Shown: positions 4,898 through 7,520 of the stretch, one piece after another | Layout of the letters: each line of letters begins with the position of its first letter | How positions within the stretch are numbered: position 1 is the stretch's first letter | Source: Actinomycetes bacterium | GTDB lineage: Bacteria > Actinomycetota > Actinomycetes > Actinomycetales > Cellulomonadaceae | Assembly (NCBI GenBank): GCA_023424135.1 | Contig: JAFAEH010000236.1 | Location: forward strand, 1 to 7,520 | Direction: 5' to 3' | DNA length: 7,520 bases | Translations under genes and position numbers: made by a program | The notes under the pieces: generated by a model | What the model saw: only the letters and a program-made list of their open reading frames with translations | Told to the model about the DNA's origin: nothing | The model's database searches: none

Positions 4898-5863
4898 ATG
4901 ACGGTGCTGCGCTACGCGTACCTCGGGCCGGCGGGCACGTTCACCGAGGAGGCGCTGCGCCAGGTCGCGTCCGCGGACGAGGCGGTCTACCTGCCGCAGA
5001 CGGACGTGGGCTCCGCGATCGCGGCCGTGCGCTCGGGCGACGCGGACCGTGCGGTCGTCGCGATCGAGTCGACCGCCGAGGGTGGGGTCACCGCGACGCT
5101 CGACTCGTTGGCCACGGGCGACCCGCTGGTGCTGCTGCGCGAGGTGCTGGTCCCGGTGCAGTTCACGCTCGTCGGTGCACCGGGGGTCGGGCTGGCGGAC
5201 GTGCGGCGGGTCAGCGCGCACCCGCACGCCTGGGTGCAGTGCCGGCGCTGGCTCGCGGCCCACGTCCCGGGTGCGGTGCACGTCCCGGCGACGAGCAACA
5301 CGGCGCCCGCGGCGCTGCTCGCGCAGACCCTCGCGCAGGGCGGGTCCGACGCGGCACGCGGTCTGGCCTTCGACGCGGCCCTTGTGCCTCCCGCGGCCGT
5401 GGGCACGTACGGGCTGGCACCGATCGCCGAGCGCGTCGCGGACAACCCCTCCGCGCTGACCCGGTTCGTCGTCGTCGGCCCCCCGGGGCAGGTCCCGGCG
5501 CCGACGGGCGCGGACAAGACGACGCTCGTCGTGCACCTGCCGGACAACGAGGCGGGTGCGCTGCTCGCGATGCTCGAGCAGTTCGCCGTGCGGGGCGTCA
5601 ACCTGTCGCGCATCGAGTCGCGGCCCATCGGTGACGCCCTGGGCCGCTACTCGTTCTCCATCGACGCCGAGGGGCACGTCACCGACGAGCGCATGGGTGA
5701 GGTGCTCATGGGGCTGCACCGCCGCTGCCCGTACGTGCGGTTCCTCGGGTCCTACCCGCGCGCGGACGCGGTCGCACCGCTCGTGCACGTCGGCACGTCG
5801 GACGTCGACTTCGTCGAGGCCCGCGCGTGGCTGGGGCGTCTGCGCGGCGGCGACGCGACCTGA
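4898..5863 (+). CDS. pheA: Prephenate dehydratase with ACT domain
   Basis: This 321-residue enzyme converts prephenate to phenylpyruvate, with loss of water and CO2, in phenylalanine synthesis in the cytoplasm. The catalytic domain (about 4-193) shows YLGPAGTFTEEAL (8-20), IESTAEGGV (56-64), SAHPHAWVQC (106-115) and the catalytic TRF motif (188-190) in NPSALTRFVVV. The ACT domain (about 207-285) has GALLAMLEQF (220-229) and ESRP (240-243), the phenylalanine-binding signature for feedback inhibition. There is no chorismate mutase domain, so it is the monofunctional form usual in actinobacteria. ATG 4898 has GGGAGG five bases before it. An oddity: the usual PIEN of the catalytic domain reads AIES, so the Asn known to matter in the E. 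coli enzyme is Ser here. A GC-rich stem-loop follows the gene. Confidence 0.96.
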   Translation: MTVLRYAYLGPAGTFTEEALRQVASADEAVYLPQTDVGSAIAAVRSGDADRAVVAIESTAEGGVTATLDSLATGDPLVLLREVLVPVQFTLVGAPGVGLADVRRVSAHPHAWVQCRRWLAAHVPGAVHVPATSNTAPAALLAQTLAQGGSDAARGLAFDAALVPPAAVGTYGLAPIAERVADNPSALTRFVVVGPPGQVPAPTGADKTTLVVHLPDNEAGALLAMLEQFAVRGVNLSRIESRPIGDALGRYSFSIDAEGHVTDERMGEVLMGLHRRCPYVRFLGSYPRADAVAPLVHVGTSDVDFVEARAWLGRLRGGDAT

Positions 5864-5888
5864 CGGGCGGCGCGCGCCGGTCCCTTCG

Positions 5889-5906
5889 CCGGGTGCCGGC
5901 GCCCGG
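5889..5906. terminator. GC-rich stem-loop between convergent pheA and lipid kinase genes
   Basis: CCGGGTG and CGCCCGG pair (one G-U) around a CCGG tetraloop, 25 bases after the pheA stop and 36 bases beyond the convergent gene's stop. Because the two genes converge, it could end transcription from both sides. There is no T-tract. Confidence 0.5.
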
Positions 5907-5916
5907 GAGGTTCCCG

Positions 5917-5960
5917 CGCGTCAGCGTGCGACGTGCACGCGTCAGCGGGCGACGCGCACG
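5917..5960. repeat. 21-bp tandem duplication spanning the lipid kinase stop codon
   Basis: GCGTCAGCGTGCGACGTGCAC (5918-5938) is followed directly by GCGTCAGCGGGCGACGCGCAC (5939-5959), with 19 of 21 bases alike; one matching flanking base each side gives the full span. On the minus strand the copies read VRVAR-stop and VHVAR-stop in the same frame, so the gene's end, stop codon included, exists twice. Confidence 0.75.
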
Positions 5961-7084
5961 ACCAGCGCACCGGGGTCGACGCGCGCGGTGACCTCGCGCG
6001 CGCGGCCGACGATGTCGCCGTCGACCTGCACGTGCTCGCCCCCGGCGACGACCGCGCGGACCTCGCGGGCGCGCGCGTGATCGATCCGGCCGATCTTGTT
6101 GGGCAGGTCGTTGCGGACCCCGACGCCCTGCAGGACGACCTCGCCGAACAGCTGCGCCCACCCGGCGATCCCGCCGCGCGTGTCGATCGCGGCGATGTCG
6201 AGGATGCCGTCGTCGATCACGGCGTCCGGCAGCAGCGTGATCCCGCCGGGCAGACGGCCGCAGTTGCCGAACAGCAGGCTGCGCACGCGCACCTGCTGCG
6301 CGGGCCGCTCGTCGAGCCTGAGGCGCACCTTGAGGCGGCGCCCGTGCAGGTGGCGCACGCCCGCGACGAAGTAGGCGATCCAGCCCATGCGGGCCTTGAG
6401 GTCGTCGTCGGCGTCGGCGACCATCGCGGCGTCGAAGCCCAGCCCGGCGATGACCAGGAAGATGTGGTCGCGCGGCTCGTCGGAGTCGTCGGGGGCGTCG
6501 TCGGCGGCCTCCGCGACCTCGTCGTCGATGTCGCGCTCCCAGCGCAGGACGCGCAGCCACCCGACGTCGATCCGCTTGTCCTGCCCGTCGAGCGCGAGCT
6601 GCATCGCGGCCAGCGGGTCGTTGAGCGGGACGTCGAGGTTGCGCGCGAGCAGGTTGCCCGTGCCGAGCGGCATGAGGCCCATGGGCACGTCCGTGCCGGC
6701 GAGCGCCTCCGCGACGGCCCGCACGGTGCCGTCGCCGCCGACCGCGACCACCAGGTCGGCGCCGCGCGCGACGGCCTCGCGCGCCTGACCCACGCCCGGG
6801 TCCTCGACGGTCGTCTCGAGCCACAGCGGCTCGGGAAGGTACTGCTCGGCGGCGGCCCTGCGGACGGCCGCGCGCAGCGCCGCGACGTCCGGCTTCGACG
6901 GGTTGGCGACGAACGCGACGAGCTGCCCCCGGGCCTGCGGCGTGCCCGTCTCGGCGACGGCCGCTGCCGCCCCGTCGAGCCGCGCGCGGATGCGCCGCTG
7001 CTGCTGCCAGACCCACAGGCCCAGACCGACGGCGGCCAGCGCCAGCACGCCGGCCACCAGGGCGACCCACTGCTCCCACGACAT
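5942..7084 (-). CDS. Diacylglycerol kinase-like lipid kinase, membrane-anchored
   Basis: This 380-residue protein has one N-terminal membrane helix (about 7-26) followed by a basic stretch (QQQRRIRAR), so the kinase lies on the cytoplasmic face. The DAGK catalytic domain (about 52-180) has VGGDGT (115-120) and PLGTGNLLARNL (139-150). The second lobe shows AGLGFDA (213-219), LLFGNCGRLPGG (270-281), DDGILDI (291-297) and VQVDGD (352-357). These place it in the DgkB/YegS/LCB5 family, which phosphorylates diacylglycerol or related lipids with ATP. The substrate is not settled by sequence. A strongly acidic insert (about 183-206, many Asp and Glu) looks lineage-specific. TAGATT six bases before the ATG indicates a leaderless transcript. 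It diverges from serS and converges on pheA. The stop codon region is tandemly duplicated. Confidence 0.93.
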   Translation of the reverse strand: MSWEQWVALVAGVLALAAVGLGLWVWQQQRRIRARLDGAAAAVAETGTPQARGQLVAFVANPSKPDVAALRAAVRRAAAEQYLPEPLWLETTVEDPGVGQAREAVARGADLVVAVGGDGTVRAVAEALAGTDVPMGLMPLGTGNLLARNLDVPLNDPLAAMQLALDGQDKRIDVGWLRVLRWERDIDDEVAEAADDAPDDSDEPRDHIFLVIAGLGFDAAMVADADDDLKARMGWIAYFVAGVRHLHGRRLKVRLRLDERPAQQVRVRSLLFGNCGRLPGGITLLPDAVIDDGILDIAAIDTRGGIAGWAQLFGEVVLQGVGVRNDLPNKIGRIDHARAREVRAVVAGGEHVQVDGDIVGRAREVTARVDPGALVVRVAR

Positions 7085-7090
7085 GCCGAG

Positions 7091-7096
7091 AATCTA
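7091..7096 (-). promoter_or_regulatory. -10 box of the lipid kinase gene (leaderless)
   Basis: TAGATT on the minus strand is followed by six bases and ATG 7084. It fits TANNNT better than most boxes here. There is no Shine-Dalgarno sequence before the ATG. Confidence 0.65.
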
Positions 7097-7142
7097 CGTC
7101 CCGCACCCCCCACCCGCAGCCCGTCCGCCACCCCCGTCCAGT

Positions 7143-7210
7143 GAGGGAGCCCCCCACGCGCCGAGGGAGGGTGCCATGGCGTGCTCCGTGGATACGTGGG
7201 GTGCTCCCTC
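7143..7210. repeat. Imperfect 68-bp inverted repeat between divergent lipid kinase and serS genes
   Basis: The outer arms are GAGGGAGCCCCCCACG (7143-7158) and CGTGGGGTGCTCCCTC (7195-7210), pairing at 15 of 16 positions. Inside lies a perfect GCCATGGC dyad at 7173-7180, flanked by GGAG and CTCC. GAGGGAG occurs again at 7163-7169 and GTGCTCC again at 7181-7187, so the arm ends are also directly repeated. The element sits between two divergent promoters that both point away from it, so it is probably not transcribed from them and is unlikely to be a terminator. It may be a protein-binding site or a REP-like palindromic element. Confidence 0.6.
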
Positions 7211-7212
7211 GC

Positions 7213-7280
7213 GGGGTGGGGCGGTGGGGCGGGGGTGGATGGGGCGGTGGGGCGGGGTGGGGGTCGGTAGGGTCGGGGGG
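7213..7280 (+). other. Run of ten G-tracts (G-quadruplex-prone) in the serS promoter
   Basis: Ten runs of three to six G in 68 bases lie on the plus strand, the non-template strand of serS, with loops mostly of 1-4 bases. An 18-bp unit of GGGG/GG/GGGG/GGGG tracts starting at 7217 is repeated exactly from 7240 (period 23 bp). The run covers the expected -35 zone and spacer of the serS promoter and reaches its start codon. Confidence 0.65.
7268..7273 (+). promoter_or_regulatory. -10 box of serS (leaderless)
   Basis: TAGGGT followed by six bases and GTG 7280 fits the leaderless actinobacterial layout, and is the same hexamer as before the glycosyltransferase gene. The six G before the start codon are not a usual Shine-Dalgarno sequence because they abut the GTG. 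Confidence 0.6.
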
Positions 7281-7520
7281 TGATCGATCTGCAGCTCCTG
7301 CGTCAGGACCCGGACGTCGTGCGCGCCAGCCAGGCGGCGCGCGGCGAGGACCCGCACCTCGTGGACGAGGTGCTCGACGCCGACGCGCGTCGCCGCTCCG
7401 CGCTCACCGAGTTCGAGACGCTGCGCGCCGAGCAGAAGTCCCTCGGCAAGCGGGTCGCGCAGGCGTCCGGCGACGAGAAGCAGGCGCTGCTCGCGCACAC
7501 CAAGGACCTCGCGGCGCGGG
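7280..7520 (+). CDS. serS: Seryl-tRNA synthetase, N-terminus (partial)
   Basis: The first 80 codons are present; the gene runs off the right edge. The start IDLQLLRQDPDVVRASQAARG is the classic opening of bacterial seryl-tRNA synthetases. The charged, Leu/Ala-rich stretch that follows (about 25-80: VDEVLDADARRRSALTEFE, EQKSLGKRV) is the long antiparallel coiled-coil arm that contacts the variable arm of tRNA-Ser. The class II catalytic core lies outside the window. The enzyme charges tRNA-Ser with serine using ATP in the cytoplasm. GTG 7280 is chosen because it gives exactly the family N-terminus and sits six bases after a -10 box. No T-box or other tRNA-sensing leader is visible, and a leaderless transcript would leave no room for one. 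Confidence 0.95.
   Translation, partial: MIDLQLLRQDPDVVRASQAARGEDPHLVDEVLDADARRRSALTEFETLRAEQKSLGKRVAQASGDEKQALLAHTKDLAAR

Noticed and set aside
2367..4901. 844-codon open frame on the plus strand opposite the membrane-protein gene
   Set aside because: Composition is almost only Arg, Gly, Ala, Asp and His with no domains or hydrophobic pattern. It is the antisense shadow of a well-structured membrane protein in GC-rich DNA.
5933..7144. 403-codon plus-strand frame opposite the lipid kinase
   Set aside because: It has no recognisable motif; the minus-strand frame carries the complete DAGK signature set.
5706..7157. 483-codon minus-strand frame over the lipid kinase and pheA end
   Set aside because: Mostly Arg/Gly/Ala low complexity; a shadow frame of the kinase gene.
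7085..7279. T-box or other tRNA-responsive leader upstream of serS
   Set aside because: No specifier or T-box sequence is seen, and the -10 box six bases before GTG leaves no leader.
7085..7279. A small protein gene in the DGK-serS gap
   Set aside because: ATG 7175 lies in the GCCATGGC dyad and reads G/R/W-rich sequence with no ribosome site; the region is repeat structure.
1..7520. CRISPR arrays, tRNA or rRNA genes, insertion sequences, phage or toxin-antitoxin genes
   Set aside because: No regularly spaced repeats, cloverleaf-like sequence, transposase or integrase motifs were found on reading both strands.

Overview
The window is very GC-rich double-stranded bacterial DNA with strong actinobacterial features: G/C-ending codons, GTG starts, TANNNT -10 boxes placed 6-7 nt before start codons, and a pheA / diacylglycerol kinase-like / serS neighbourhood. 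A Micrococcales organism, possibly a Cellulomonas-like one, is my best guess from protein style and gene order. That guess rests on recall, not on a search.

Layout from left to right. At the left edge, on the minus strand, lies the N-terminus of a large LuxR-type AAA ATPase regulator. It is preceded by a 75-codon small gene, and the two overlap by ATGA. A 273-bp divergent intergenic region follows (482-754). It holds three consecutive dyads, the last a perfect 28-bp palindrome, and a G-quadruplex motif. On the plus strand come a one-domain PspC membrane protein and a short GHKL ATPase of the RsbW type. Next is a soluble family 2 glycosyltransferase whose 3' end overlaps by 44 bp the 3' end of a 792-residue minus-strand membrane protein. 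That protein has a signal peptide, an alkaline-phosphatase-like outer domain and about ten membrane helices. It is transcribed divergently from pheA (prephenate dehydratase with an ACT domain, phenylalanine synthesis). pheA converges on a membrane-anchored diacylglycerol/lipid kinase-like protein, and that gene diverges from serS (seryl-tRNA synthetase), which runs off the right edge.

No mobile element, CRISPR, tRNA or rRNA is visible. The genes are mostly separate transcription units and not one operon. The left part is regulatory and stress-type (LuxR ATPase, PspC, RsbW-like ATPase). The middle part is envelope-type (glycosyltransferase, membrane protein, lipid kinase). The two housekeeping genes are pheA and serS. 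The best signals outside the coding regions are the dyad cluster before pspC, four or five probable leaderless promoters, a pheA leader with a mini-ORF ending in a hairpin loop, a 21-bp tandem duplication that copies the stop codon of the lipid kinase, and a long imperfect inverted repeat beside a run of ten G-tracts just before serS. I do not see a clear new multi-gene system; the gene content is ordinary for an actinobacterial chromosome.
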